A stretch of 64,000 nt of DNA from the NCBI RefSeq assembly GCF_002812085.1, contig NZ_NPDM01000002.1:124001-188000 (forward strand), read 5' to 3'. The position numbers and the translations under genes are program-made. Below, in pieces: positions 37,413-46,496 of the stretch. How positions within the stretch are numbered: the first letter of the stretch is position 1; every line of letters starts with the position of its first letter. The notes under the pieces were generated by a model. That model had not been told where the DNA came from, made no database searches, and was given only the letters and a program-made list of their open reading frames with translations. The stretch is from Leptospira levettii. GTDB taxonomy: Bacteria; Spirochaetota; Leptospiria; Leptospirales; Leptospiraceae.

Positions 37413-38051
37413 GTGTTTCGTTTTTTTCTATTTTTACTCCTTTTTTGTTATGGTTGTTTTGAATACGAGGAGACCATTCTCTTTCGTAAAATGAGTTCTG
37501 GAACGGTTGAAATTTCCTATACCGTTCCACTCAAAAAAGATTCCAACGAATCTCTAATAAAATTTTTGCCTACTTCGAAAGAAGAAATACTAACGTCTGT
37601 TAAAAAGAAATCAAATAACAATTTGCAAGTAAGAGATTTTACCTTTCGAGAATTAGAAAAATCAGAAACAACTGATATGTATTTCAAACGAAAAGGAAAG
37701 GTTTCCTATAAATTGGATTTTGAAGATCCAGTTCACCTAGAGGGTGTTCTCATCGGTACATTTTCGATCAAACAAAAACCAAGATCTTTGACTGTCAAAA
37801 GAGACTTCCCCAATCTTACGGACAATGCTATTCTTGATTCCAGTGCTGGAGAGAAAAAAATCATTTCGGAAACCTCACGTTTGTTAAGGGAAGGTAAGAT
37901 CCAATTCAAAGTTCTGTTTCCGAAAGATTCTGAATGTAGTTCCAATCGTGGTTTTATTGGACTTGGTAATTTGGTCTACCAAATCCCATTACAAGAGACT
38001 TTAGAAAATCCAGATACAAAAACCTGGGAATACAAAATCCGGTTTTTTTAA
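37413..38051 (+). CDS. Putative lipoprotein of unknown function
   Basis: This 212-residue protein starts at GTG 37413 with GGGGAAG upstream. A short hydrophobic N-terminus (MFRFFLFLLLFCYGC) ends in a cysteine that could be lipidated at Cys15. The mature part is beta-rich and Lys/Glu-rich, with no domain I recognise. It is convergent with mqnA, one base apart. The lipobox is weak by non-spirochaetal rules (Phe-Cys-Tyr-Gly before Cys), but leptospiral lipoboxes are known to be loose. Confidence 0.6.
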   Translation: MFRFFLFLLLFCYGCFEYEETILFRKMSSGTVEISYTVPLKKDSNESLIKFLPTSKEEILTSVKKKSNNNLQVRDFTFRELEKSETTDMYFKRKGKVSYKLDFEDPVHLEGVLIGTFSIKQKPRSLTVKRDFPNLTDNAILDSSAGEKKIISETSRLLREGKIQFKVLFPKDSECSSNRGFIGLGNLVYQIPLQETLENPDTKTWEYKIRFF

Positions 38052-38052
38052 A

Positions 38053-38799
38053 TTAGAGTAGTCCCAAACTCCTGGCGGTTTGGATGAATAAGGCAAAACC
38101 ATCTAAATTTTTTTTCTCGGGAATATAGTGTAACTCTTGTTTGAGATAACGCTCAGTTATGGCAATAGGAAGTCGTTTTTCTTCGCTGATGATGGTTGGA
38201 AGTTCTTTGAGTCCATACTCGAGTGCTTTCAAAAAGATTTGGTTGTCCCATTCTTTTCCTTTTGGATAAGCCCAAAACGCAAAACAAAAATAAAGTCCCG
38301 TGATTCGATTCCACCACTCGGCTAGGTCAATGGCGCGGTTTCCATCGATAGGGGTTTGTAAAAGAGCATGGTCTCCAAATAATAAATGAGAACCAATCCC
38401 TGAATCCATCATTTTGGAAATTTCACGAGCATCAGTGGGAACTACTTCGATTTTTTTCCCATATTCCAAATGGAATAAACATTGTAATAAACAAACACTG
38501 GACCTTGAACCTTTGTCTGTGTAAACAATATTGGGAATCCCTGGTTCTGTTTGATTTTGGAAGAATAAAACAGAACGCACGACGTCACGAGCACAAACTC
38601 CTACAATCTTTGTATAATCAAATTTGTCTTTGTTTCGTTCACATTCGATGGAAGAAACTAGCGCACAGTCGAGTTCTCCCTGTTTTAATAGTTCGATGAG
38701 GACACTTGGGTTCTCATACACGGGGGTAAATTCAGGGGACTTTTCAAAATAGAGGGTAAGTGGGCGTGCATTTAGGTGTTTTACGATACCAATCTTCAA
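38053..38799 (-). CDS. mqnA: Chorismate dehydratase, menaquinone synthesis
   Basis: MqnA converts chorismate to 3-enolpyruvyl-benzoate, the entry into the futalosine pathway. The 248-residue protein has the periplasmic-binding-like fold of the MqnA/MqnD group, opening IGIVKHLNARPLTLYFEKS. LLKQGELDCALVSSIECERN and YTDKGSRSSVCLLQCLF follow the MqnA pattern. MqnD is the alternative but starts differently in its conserved region. With mqnC at 2016-3119 this indicates futalosine-type menaquinone synthesis. The gene is divergent from cheR and alone on its strand. Confidence 0.82.
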   Translation of the reverse strand: MKIGIVKHLNARPLTLYFEKSPEFTPVYENPSVLIELLKQGELDCALVSSIECERNKDKFDYTKIVGVCARDVVRSVLFFQNQTEPGIPNIVYTDKGSRSSVCLLQCLFHLEYGKKIEVVPTDAREISKMMDSGIGSHLLFGDHALLQTPIDGNRAIDLAEWWNRITGLYFCFAFWAYPKGKEWDNQIFLKALEYGLKELPTIISEEKRLPIAITERYLKQELHYIPEKKNLDGFALFIQTARSLGLL

Positions 38800-38869
38800 G
38801 AAGCGACCTCCATTGGAAAAAACAACTTGTCAGAATCAAAAAACTCTGTTGAATCTTCGTGAGGGCAAA

Positions 38870-39730
38870 TTGGACTTTCGAACATCTTTAAACACAATCG
38901 GTGATGCCGAGTTTGAATTCATCAAAAATTTAGTGTACAAACAAGCAGGAATTTTCCTTGCTCCGCACAAAAAAATCATGGTGCAGTCTAGACTCAACGC
39001 AAGGTTACGTACACTTGAGATCCAAAGTTTTGAGGATTATGTGGCGAAACTCAAAATGGATCAAAATTTTGCGACCCAGGAAATGCAAGAACTCATCAAT
39101 CGCATAACAACGAATAAAACAGATTTTTTTCGTGAAAACCACCATTTTGAATTTTTAAAAAACGATTATTTCCCTCAGTTGGAAAAAGAAGCCCAAGAAA
39201 CAGGGGCTTCAAAAAATTTGCGCATCTGGTGTTCTGCATCTTCCACAGGAGAGGAACCTTATTCGATCGCAATCACAGTGTATGATTATTTCCAAAACAA
39301 ACCAGGTTGGAATTGTAAAATTTATGCATCCGATATTGACACCCAAGTACTCACCACTGCCAAAAAAGGTGTCTACCGGGATGATCGATTGGAACCTGTC
39401 TCTGAAACATTGAAGAAAAAACACTTCAACCAATTCACCGAAAAAGACCATGTGTTTTATGAAGTAAAACCTCACTTGAAGGCGCTCGTTGACTTCCGTC
39501 AAATTAACCTTCTGCATTTTCCTTTTCCGATCACGGACAAACTTGACTTGATCTTCTGTCGGAATGTAGTCATTTATTTTGACAAGCCGACACAAAAAAC
39601 TTTGTTCCAAAATTTTGAAGTGAGTTTGAAACCGAAGGGGTATTTGATTTTAGGCCATTCAGAAACAATGTTTGGAATCTCTGACCAATTCAAATTTCTT
39701 GGCCATACGATTTACCAGAAAAAACAGTGA
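38870..39730 (+). CDS. cheR: Chemotaxis protein methyltransferase CheR
   Basis: CheR methylates glutamates of chemoreceptors with S-adenosylmethionine. The protein has the N-terminal helical domain (FEFIKNLVYKQAGIFL, RLNARLRTL). The methyltransferase domain follows, with ITTNKTDFFRE, LRIWCSASSTGEEPYSIAI, IYASDIDTQVLTTAKKGVY, LDLIFCRNVVIYF and LGHSETMFG. I chose TTG 38870 because GAGG stands five bases before it, giving 286 residues, the usual length. TTG 38813 would give 305 residues. It is isolated from other che genes and divergent from mqnA. Confidence 0.9.
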   Translation: MDFRTSLNTIGDAEFEFIKNLVYKQAGIFLAPHKKIMVQSRLNARLRTLEIQSFEDYVAKLKMDQNFATQEMQELINRITTNKTDFFRENHHFEFLKNDYFPQLEKEAQETGASKNLRIWCSASSTGEEPYSIAITVYDYFQNKPGWNCKIYASDIDTQVLTTAKKGVYRDDRLEPVSETLKKKHFNQFTEKDHVFYEVKPHLKALVDFRQINLLHFPFPITDKLDLIFCRNVVIYFDKPTQKTLFQNFEVSLKPKGYLILGHSETMFGISDQFKFLGHTIYQKKQ

Positions 39731-39734
39731 AGGT

Positions 39735-40250
39735 TTACCCTTCTTCTTTCGACCAAAGAGTCTTTAGGTCTTCCCACATTTGGTAGGGTTCATAGATGAC
39801 AATCCTTGTATTGGAAAGAACATCTAAAAATCCTGCTTCATTCGGAAACCTAGGTACAATGTGCTCATGGATGTGTGGGATGGAACCACCACTGTTTTTT
39901 CCTAGGTTGTACCCTGTGTTAAAACCTTGTACCTTCCATTGTTTTTCTAAGATCCTCATTGTTTTTTGGGTGAGGATGTGGATGTCCAATGCTTCTTCAC
40001 TAGTCAATTCCAAATAACTGATGATGTGGCGTTTTGGGAAAATGATGATATGGCCAGGATTGTAGGGAAATAAATTGATGGATACGATGGAAAGTTCTGT
40101 TTCCGCAATGGTTAAGTTGGGAACGATTTCGTTTTTGTCTCTGACACCACAAAGGATACATTCCACATTGGGTCTGTCCCCTTTGGCATAACCCAATTTG
40201 CCGACACTAAAGAGGTTTTTTCGTAAAGAATGTTCTTCATAGGAACTCAT
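39735..40250 (-). CDS. HIT-family hydrolase (Ap4A phosphorylase-like)
   Basis: This 171-residue histidine-triad protein contains HIHEHI, with [16 protein letters not shown] before it and an N-terminal CxxC (CILCG) that may bind zinc. HIT proteins hydrolyse or transfer nucleotidyl groups. The extended N-terminal layout resembles bacterial and archaeal HIT proteins annotated as diadenosine tetraphosphate phosphorylase-like. The start is ATG 40250; ATG 40289 would add 13 residues and is less likely. It is convergent with cheR (4-bp gap) and divergent from rsmH, the first gene of the wall cluster. Confidence 0.87.
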   Translation of the reverse strand: MSSYEEHSLRKNLFSVGKLGYAKGDRPNVECILCGVRDKNEIVPNLTIAETELSIVSINLFPYNPGHIIIFPKRHIISYLELTSEEALDIHILTQKTMRILEKQWKVQGFNTGYNLGKNSGGSIPHIHEHIVPRFPNEAGFLDVLSNTRIVIYEPYQMWEDLKTLWSKEEG

Positions 40251-40322
40251 GGATACTTTCAATCTCAGAGAAGGATTAAAGGATTGCAAGGATTTTGACA
40301 GCTATACAGTAAGAAAGTAACA

Positions 40323-41267
40323 GTGTTAGAATCTCCCCACATACCAGTCCTACCGATCGAAGTTATTTCCTTATTACAACAGGCACAAAATCCAAACCCA
40401 ATGTGGTTTTTGGATGGGACTGCTGGAGAGGGTGGCCATTCCAAACTGATCTTAAAAACCTTCCCTGAAGCAAAACTCATCCTGATCGACCGTGATGCCG
40501 TTATGTTAGAACGGGCAAAAAAAGAAATCCAAAAGGAAATTGGTTCACTAGACAGGGTACATGCCTTTCAAATGAACTTTTCAGAAGTGGACCGCACTTT
40601 ACTCGAGGAAGTTGGTTGTTCGGGTCTTGATGGAGCCCTTGTGGATTTAGGAGTTTCACTTTTCCATTTTCTGCATTCAGGACGTGGTTTTACCTTTAAA
40701 AACGAGGAACCATTGGATATGCGCCTGGAACCTCAAGTAGGTCAAAAAACAGCTGCCGATGTTGTGAATTATAGTTCGGTCTTACATTTAAAAAAAGTAT
40801 TTTGGGAATACGGGGAAGAACGTTGGGCATTAAAAATTGCAAATAACATCGTACAGTCGAGACACAAAAAAAAATTCGAAACCAACACTGATCTTGTGAA
40901 ACTCGTCGAAGCTTCCATCCCAAGAAAATTTTGGCCTAAGGAATCACATCCTGCGACTCGTATTTTCCAGGCACTTCGCATTGAAGTGAATGAAGAATTA
41001 ATCCATGCTGAAAAGGGAATTCGTTCACTTGCAAACTGCCTACAAATTGGGGGAGTTCTCACATGTATTTCTTTCCATTCTTTGGAAGACAGAATTGTCA
41101 AATGGACATTCCGGGACTTAAAAGCGACAAACGAATTCGAAATCCTTACCAAAAAACCGATCTTACCGACTTACCAGGAAATCAAAGAAAACAGAGCCTC
41201 TCGGTCAGCAAAATTAAGAGGTCTTCGAAAAATTGAACCGATAAAAGAAAGTAGATGGGAAAAATGA
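40323..41267 (+). CDS. rsmH: 16S rRNA (cytosine1402-N4)-methyltransferase
   Basis: RsmH (MraW) methylates C1402 in the ribosomal P site. The 314-residue protein has [67 protein letters not shown] and [13 protein letters not shown], all family signatures. It starts with GTG 40323. It opens the seven-gene wall/division cluster as in most bacteria; MraZ, often just upstream, is absent. The next gene overlaps it by 4 bp (ATGA). Confidence 0.95.
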   Translation: MLESPHIPVLPIEVISLLQQAQNPNPMWFLDGTAGEGGHSKLILKTFPEAKLILIDRDAVMLERAKKEIQKEIGSLDRVHAFQMNFSEVDRTLLEEVGCSGLDGALVDLGVSLFHFLHSGRGFTFKNEEPLDMRLEPQVGQKTAADVVNYSSVLHLKKVFWEYGEERWALKIANNIVQSRHKKKFETNTDLVKLVEASIPRKFWPKESHPATRIFQALRIEVNEELIHAEKGIRSLANCLQIGGVLTCISFHSLEDRIVKWTFRDLKATNEFEILTKKPILPTYQEIKENRASRSAKLRGLRKIEPIKESRWEK

Positions 41268-41611
41268 GCCTTTCATTAAAATCGTTCCCCAAAATGGTTT
41301 TCGAGTTTTTGGAGCCACTCCAAGGACTCGTTTTGTTGTTCCCATTTTTAGGTTTTTTTTTCTTCCATGTTTGGCAAGGATTGGAAAAGGCCAAATTACA
41401 AAGGTATATCCATGAACGTACGACCACCAAAGAAGAGTTAAAGCGTAAGAATGACGAATTAAAAATTGGAATTGTATCGTATACCTCTGCAGAACGAATT
41501 GAAACTTTATACAGAAGGACCTATCAATTTTTACCCATCAGTCTTGGCAATCGAACCGTAACCATCGAACTTCCACCGATACCGGAATTACCTTCTAAAT
41601 CAAATCCATGA
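41264..41611 (+). CDS. ftsL: FtsL-like small division protein
   Basis: This 115-residue protein has one transmembrane segment ([19 protein letters not shown], about residues 18-36) followed by a charged coiled-coil-like stretch ([16 protein letters not shown]). This is the bitopic layout of FtsL/DivIC. FtsL sequences are poorly conserved, so the call rests on position between rsmH and murE and on topology. FtsL works with FtsB and FtsQ in the divisome. The start overlaps the rsmH stop (ATGA); ATG 41255 would add three residues. The 3' end overlaps murE by 4 bp. ftsI, which often follows, is missing here. Confidence 0.7.
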   Translation: MSLSLKSFPKMVFEFLEPLQGLVLLFPFLGFFFFHVWQGLEKAKLQRYIHERTTTKEELKRKNDELKIGIVSYTSAERIETLYRRTYQFLPISLGNRTVTIELPPIPELPSKSNP

Positions 41612-43128
41612 AACTCATTGATATCCTAAAAAAAATTCCAGAGATTAAACTCATTAAAGGAGAGAGTGAAGTTTTAATTCACTATGTTTGGGCTGATAGT
41701 CGCAAACTGACTCCGAGTGATATTTTTGTCCTTCCTATGGGAAGTGATGATGTATTAGAATCTTATTTACAAATGGCTCACAAGTTGGGTTGCCAAGTGG
41801 TTTTGGTTTCCAAACGAAATTTAAAATTAAAGAGTCTTAGTTTATTTTCCACTCTACTGGAATCAGATGAGCCGTTAGGTGATCTACATGGAAAATTAGC
41901 ATCCTTACTCTTGGGATATCCTTCCAAAAAATTAAAAATCATTGGGATTACTGGTACAAATGGAAAAACTTCCTTAACCTTCATTTTGTTCCATATTGCA
42001 AAAAAATTAGGTAAAAAAGTTGCTCTTATTGGTACAGTCCAAATCCAAATTTTAGATCGTATTTTAGAATCTGGTTATACCACACCGGATGCTTCTTCCC
42101 TTAATTTATTACTCAAAGAGATGGTAGAAGAAGGTGTGGAATATGTATTCATGGAAATGAGTAGCCATGGATTAAAATTGGGAAGGGTTTCTGGTCTTGA
42201 AATTACTTGTGCTGGATTTACGAATTTAACTCAGGATCATTTAGACTTCCATGAAAGTATGGATGATTATTTTGAAAGTAAATTTAAAATCTTTCAATTA
42301 CTCGAACAGTCATCGGTAAAAAATAAATTCGGACTTGTTGCGGGAGATGTATCCTTTGGTGACAAAATGATCCAAAGGATAAGAGAATCTAATTTAAAAT
42401 CACCCATCTATATTCTAGGTAAATCTGGAGAATTTCATTATAGTAACACAAAACTTTCGTTATTGGGAAGTGAATACAGATTTCATAAAAAGGAAAAAAA
42501 TCTTCCTTTTATCGAGGTGAGAACTGTTCATACAAACTTACTCGGTAATTTTAATGTTTTTAATACGGCTTTTGCAATGTCCATTGCATACGAACTTGGG
42601 TTTCCCTGGGATGATGTGGTAAAAGCAGTGGAAACAATTCCTACAGTTCCTGGACGTTTTCATGTAGTTCCATTTCCTGACAAATCTCGCATTGCGGTGG
42701 TTGATTATGCTCATACACCAGATGCTTTGGAGAATATCTTAAAGAGTTGTGTTGAAATTCGACCAAAACAACTCATATGTTTGTTTGGATGTGGTGGTGA
42801 TCGTGACCGAACAAAACGTCCGCAAATGGCTAAAATTGCCGAAACTCTAGCTGATTATGTGATATTAACATCTGACAACCCAAGAACCGAAAATCCTGAA
42901 ATGATTCTCGATGAAATTGAAGCAGGTTTTTCTCGTGGTTTCAAACGGTATGAAAAAATTACAGACCGAAGCCTTGCCATTAAACGAGCTGTTTCCTTTT
43001 TAGAAAAGGATGGAATTTTGGTAGTGGCAGGAAAAGGTCACGAAACATACCAAATCCTTGGAAAAGAGAAAATTAAGTTCGTTGATTTTGAAGAAATAGA
43101 AAGTGCATTTTTAAATTTAAACACCTAA
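41608..43128 (+). CDS. murE: UDP-MurNAc-L-Ala-D-Glu:meso-diaminopimelate ligase
   Basis: MurE adds the third residue of the peptidoglycan stem peptide. The 506-residue protein has three Mur-ligase domains: the N-terminal substrate domain, the ATP domain with GITGTNGKTSLTF, and the C-terminal domain with VVDYAHTPDALENIL. The residue-selecting motif reads DNPR (in LTSDNPRTENPE), which marks meso-DAP enzymes rather than lysine enzymes. It overlaps ftsL by 4 bp. murF, often next, is instead on the opposite strand at 49563-50942. Confidence 0.95.
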   Translation: MKLIDILKKIPEIKLIKGESEVLIHYVWADSRKLTPSDIFVLPMGSDDVLESYLQMAHKLGCQVVLVSKRNLKLKSLSLFSTLLESDEPLGDLHGKLASLLLGYPSKKLKIIGITGTNGKTSLTFILFHIAKKLGKKVALIGTVQIQILDRILESGYTTPDASSLNLLLKEMVEEGVEYVFMEMSSHGLKLGRVSGLEITCAGFTNLTQDHLDFHESMDDYFESKFKIFQLLEQSSVKNKFGLVAGDVSFGDKMIQRIRESNLKSPIYILGKSGEFHYSNTKLSLLGSEYRFHKKEKNLPFIEVRTVHTNLLGNFNVFNTAFAMSIAYELGFPWDDVVKAVETIPTVPGRFHVVPFPDKSRIAVVDYAHTPDALENILKSCVEIRPKQLICLFGCGGDRDRTKRPQMAKIAETLADYVILTSDNPRTENPEMILDEIEAGFSRGFKRYEKITDRSLAIKRAVSFLEKDGILVVAGKGHETYQILGKEKIKFVDFEEIESAFLNLNT

Positions 43129-43144
43129 CGATAGAGGATAGAGT

Positions 43145-44257
43145 ATGTTCCAATGGATTTATGAAACATTTGGTAATGATTATGGTTTTTTAAGAGTTTT
43201 TAGTTATGTAACTCTCCGTGCAATGATGGCAGGGCTTACTTCTATGTTTATCACATTTATTTTTGGGAAATCACTCATTTCCTTTTTATTATCCTTAAAA
43301 TTTCGTGAGTCTGTGAGAAATGATGGGCCACAATCCCATGCAACCAAATCAGGAACACCTACAATGGGGGGATTGATTATGATTTTATCATTAACCATCT
43401 CTACTTTGTTATGGGGCAATTTAACCAATCTAAATGTTATTTTACTTTTAATCTCTGCCATCCTATTTGCTGGACTTGGATTTACTGATGATTATATGAA
43501 GTCTGTAAAAAAAATCAAAGGTGGGATGAGAGCAAGGACCAAATTTGTTGTCACAATACTATTTGCTGTGACAATCACTACCTTATATTTTTATTATACT
43601 GGCAAATCCAATACAAATCCGCAAAAAGGAATCATTTTTACAATTACTGATTTGTTTTTACCTTTTGTGAAAGGTCCAGTTTGGAATTTAGGATTTTTGG
43701 CTGTTCCATTCGCAATACTCGTGTTAATCGGGAGTTCTCATGCAGTAAATTTGACAGATGGATTAGATGGATTGGCATCTGGCACGGTTGTGATTTCAAC
43801 AGCAACATTTGCACTTATCTCATATGTATCAGGCACTCCCTCAGCTGCCAATTATTTGCACATTCCTTATTTACCAGGTTCTCACGAATACTCTGTTTTC
43901 CTTGCTGGACTCTCAGGTGCTTTACTTGGATTTTTATGGTTCAATTGCCATCCTGCACAAGTGTTTATGGGAGATACAGGATCTCTGTTTTTAGGTTCGA
44001 CTCTTGGGCTTGTGGCTATCATGTTAAAAAAAGAAATTTTACTCGTGATCCTTGGTGGCATTTTTGTGGCAGAAGCTGTTAGTGTCATTTTACAAGTAGG
44101 ATCATTTAAATTAACTGGAAAAAGAATTTTTAAAATGGCTCCTCTCCACCATCATTTTGAGCTTTCCGGTTGGTCAGAAGAGAAAGTGGTCATTCGATTT
44201 TGGATCATTGGGATCATCCTTGCCATTATCACTCTCTCTACATTGAAAATCCAATAA
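43145..44257 (+). CDS. mraY: Phospho-MurNAc-pentapeptide transferase
   Basis: MraY makes lipid I from UDP-MurNAc-pentapeptide and undecaprenyl phosphate in the inner membrane. The 370-residue protein has about ten transmembrane helices. Family motifs are [11 protein letters not shown], the aspartate pair in [39 protein letters not shown] and [17 protein letters not shown]. It follows murE by 16 bp and its TAA stop overlaps the ftsW start (TAATG). Confidence 0.97.
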   Translation: MFQWIYETFGNDYGFLRVFSYVTLRAMMAGLTSMFITFIFGKSLISFLLSLKFRESVRNDGPQSHATKSGTPTMGGLIMILSLTISTLLWGNLTNLNVILLLISAILFAGLGFTDDYMKSVKKIKGGMRARTKFVVTILFAVTITTLYFYYTGKSNTNPQKGIIFTITDLFLPFVKGPVWNLGFLAVPFAILVLIGSSHAVNLTDGLDGLASGTVVISTATFALISYVSGTPSAANYLHIPYLPGSHEYSVFLAGLSGALLGFLWFNCHPAQVFMGDTGSLFLGSTLGLVAIMLKKEILLVILGGIFVAEAVSVILQVGSFKLTGKRIFKMAPLHHHFELSGWSEEKVVIRFWIIGIILAIITLSTLKIQ

Positions 44258-45405
44258 TGGAAATATTTCGTTCCATACGAAATTTATTGCGATTTGGTTC
44301 GTCTCGTTTTGACGGACCATTACTCTTTTTCATGTTTTTACTTTTTGGAATGGGAATCATCGTGATGTTCAGTGCTTCTGTGATTCCAGCCGAAAGAGAG
44401 TTTTCCGATTCCTATTATTATTTAAGAAAACAATTGTTATGGGGTGCAGTAGGAGTCGTTTTATTTCTTATTTTCTGCCAAATACCATACCAATTTTTGG
44501 TTAAATGGTCATTTGTTTTTTCTCTCCTTAGTTTATTATTACTTGTTGCTGTTTTCATTCCTGGTTTGGGTAAGTCTGTTGGAACAAGTTACGGGCGTAG
44601 TTTTAACCGTTGGATCCAAATTGCGGGATTTCAAATCCAACCTTCAGAATTTTCGAAGATCAGTATTTTGCTTTTTGCTTCTTACTTCTTTTATAATTTT
44701 GATTTTAAAAAAATCAAATGGGATCAAAAGAAGATCGTTTCCTTGGTTGTTATCTTTTTAACATTACTGCTCATTGTGATTGAACCTGCATTTGGAACGA
44801 CAGTTGAGTTACTACTAGTTCTTTTTTTCTTTGTATTGTTAGCTGGTTTCCCAATGAAACGATTGTTTATTTTAGGTGCATCAGTGATTCCACTTTTAGT
44901 TGTACTTGTGACACAAGTAGGTTACCGTAAAAAAAGACTCGAGATATGGCTCGATCCTTATAAGTTTCGGTTTGATGAAGGGCACCAATTGGTTACAAGT
45001 TTTCGTGCTTTTTTTGATGGTGGAACAAGTGGAAAAGCGATAGGAACAGGTTATGCCCACAGGTATTTAGCTTATAGCCATACAGACTTTGTATTGTCTT
45101 CCTATGTAGAAGATTTTGGTTTTGTTGGATTTTGTTTTTTTCTTTTGGTTGTTTTGTTTTTGATGGTTCGAATTTTTCTACTCTTACAAAGAACGAAAGA
45201 TAAATTGGGTTACTTCTTAGGTGCGGGGATACTAATTTTATTTGGATTCCAAACCATTTTAAACTTATTTGTGATCACAGGAATTGTGCCCGTGACAGGA
45301 ATTTCTCTTCCTTTTTTAAGTTATGGTGGTTCTTCCTTACTTACAATTTTTATCCTTTTCGGAATTCTTGCCAACATTACGTGTAAAGAGAATTTGGTCG
45401 TATGA
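44257..45405 (+). CDS. ftsW: Septal peptidoglycan glycosyltransferase FtsW (SEDS family)
   Basis: FtsW polymerises lipid II at the septum together with a class B PBP. The 382-residue protein has about ten membrane helices. SEDS signatures are MFSASVIPAE, RWIQIAGFQIQPSEFSKI, FGTTVELLLVLFFFV and the C-terminal GIVPVTGISLPFLSYGGSS. I chose ATG 44257 because it overlaps the mraY stop (TAATG); an upstream frame extension to 44170 lies inside mraY. RodA is the paralogue, but position between mraY and murG favours FtsW. The usual partner ftsI is not in the window. Confidence 0.92.
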   Translation: MEIFRSIRNLLRFGSSRFDGPLLFFMFLLFGMGIIVMFSASVIPAEREFSDSYYYLRKQLLWGAVGVVLFLIFCQIPYQFLVKWSFVFSLLSLLLLVAVFIPGLGKSVGTSYGRSFNRWIQIAGFQIQPSEFSKISILLFASYFFYNFDFKKIKWDQKKIVSLVVIFLTLLLIVIEPAFGTTVELLLVLFFFVLLAGFPMKRLFILGASVIPLLVVLVTQVGYRKKRLEIWLDPYKFRFDEGHQLVTSFRAFFDGGTSGKAIGTGYAHRYLAYSHTDFVLSSYVEDFGFVGFCFFLLVVLFLMVRIFLLLQRTKDKLGYFLGAGILILFGFQTILNLFVITGIVPVTGISLPFLSYGGSSLLTIFILFGILANITCKENLVV

Positions 45406-46487
45406 GTGGATCGATAATGATTGCAGCGGGTGGAACAGGTGGGCATATCTCACCGGGTGTAGCACTCGCAGAAATTTTAAGTGAAAAAGTAAATGTGTTT
45501 GGTTTTGAGTCTGTATACATCCATTCACTTGTGCGGAACCAAAACAATCCAGACCTTTTAAATCCTCCTTGTGAAGTGATTTGGCATAATATCCCCCAAT
45601 TGGGAGGAATCAAAACGATTCTTTATCCTATTTTATTCATTTTACCATTTATCAAAACAATTATTGTATTTCGAAAGTTAAACGTAAATGCGGTCATTGG
45701 AATGGGTGGGTATTCCAGTTTGCCTGCAATTCTATATGCCATCCTTTTTAGAAAACCTTTGTACCTTTGTGAACAAAATTGTGTTCCTGGGAAAATCACT
45801 CGTGTATTTGCGAAATTTGCCAAAAAAATTGCCTTTAGTTTTCCTATTGTAGAAGAATTTAAGATACCAGGGAAAATCATTGGAAATCCCATTCGTAAAC
45901 GTGTAGTTCCAGAACATCTAAATATCCGCCAAAATGAAAATCTACATGAGGGTAAAAAAAACACTATCAACGTTCTTGTATTAGGTGGATCACAAGGTGC
46001 AAGACAACTAAACCAAATGATTCTTAAGGCAATGGAAAATTCGGAAATTGCATCTAAGTATAAGTTTCGATTATTAACAGGTACAAACCTTTATGATGAA
46101 ACAAAGAAAAAAGCGAATGATGATGCAGAAATTATATCATATGCCAATGACATGAAACCAAATTATGAGTGGGCAAATTTAGTAGTTGCAAGGTCTGGAG
46201 CAGGTGTTGTTGCAGAGTGTTTGGTTTTTGGTTTGCCCATGATCTTAATCCCGTATCCATTTGCAGCTGATAACCACCAAAAGGCAAACGCCAATTATCT
46301 GGAGAAAGAAGGTGCAGCAGTCACGATTCATTCAACCAGTGAGGATCCAACACAACTTGTAAAATTTCTATTATCATGGAAGGATCATTCTGAAGTGTTA
46401 CGAGAAATGGGTCACGTTAGTTTAGCACTATCCAATGTAAATGCAGCTTACCAAACGGTTTCATATTTTTTTTCGGAAACTAAATAG
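45402..46487 (+). CDS. murG: UDP-GlcNAc:MurNAc-pentapeptide undecaprenyl GlcNAc transferase
   Basis: MurG converts lipid I to lipid II on the inner face of the membrane. The 361-residue GT28 protein has IAAGGTGGHISPGVALAEIL, GMGGYSSLPAIL, LCEQNCVPGKITR, VLGGSQGARQLNQ, VVARSGAGVVAECLVFGLPMILIPYPFAADNHQKANANYL. All acceptor- and UDP-GlcNAc-binding loops are intact. It overlaps ftsW by 4 bp (ATGA) and murC follows after 9 bp. Confidence 0.96.
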   Translation: MSGSIMIAAGGTGGHISPGVALAEILSEKVNVFGFESVYIHSLVRNQNNPDLLNPPCEVIWHNIPQLGGIKTILYPILFILPFIKTIIVFRKLNVNAVIGMGGYSSLPAILYAILFRKPLYLCEQNCVPGKITRVFAKFAKKIAFSFPIVEEFKIPGKIIGNPIRKRVVPEHLNIRQNENLHEGKKNTINVLVLGGSQGARQLNQMILKAMENSEIASKYKFRLLTGTNLYDETKKKANDDAEIISYANDMKPNYEWANLVVARSGAGVVAECLVFGLPMILIPYPFAADNHQKANANYLEKEGAAVTIHSTSEDPTQLVKFLLSWKDHSEVLREMGHVSLALSNVNAAYQTVSYFFSETK

Positions 46488-46496
46488 GCCTTAGCA

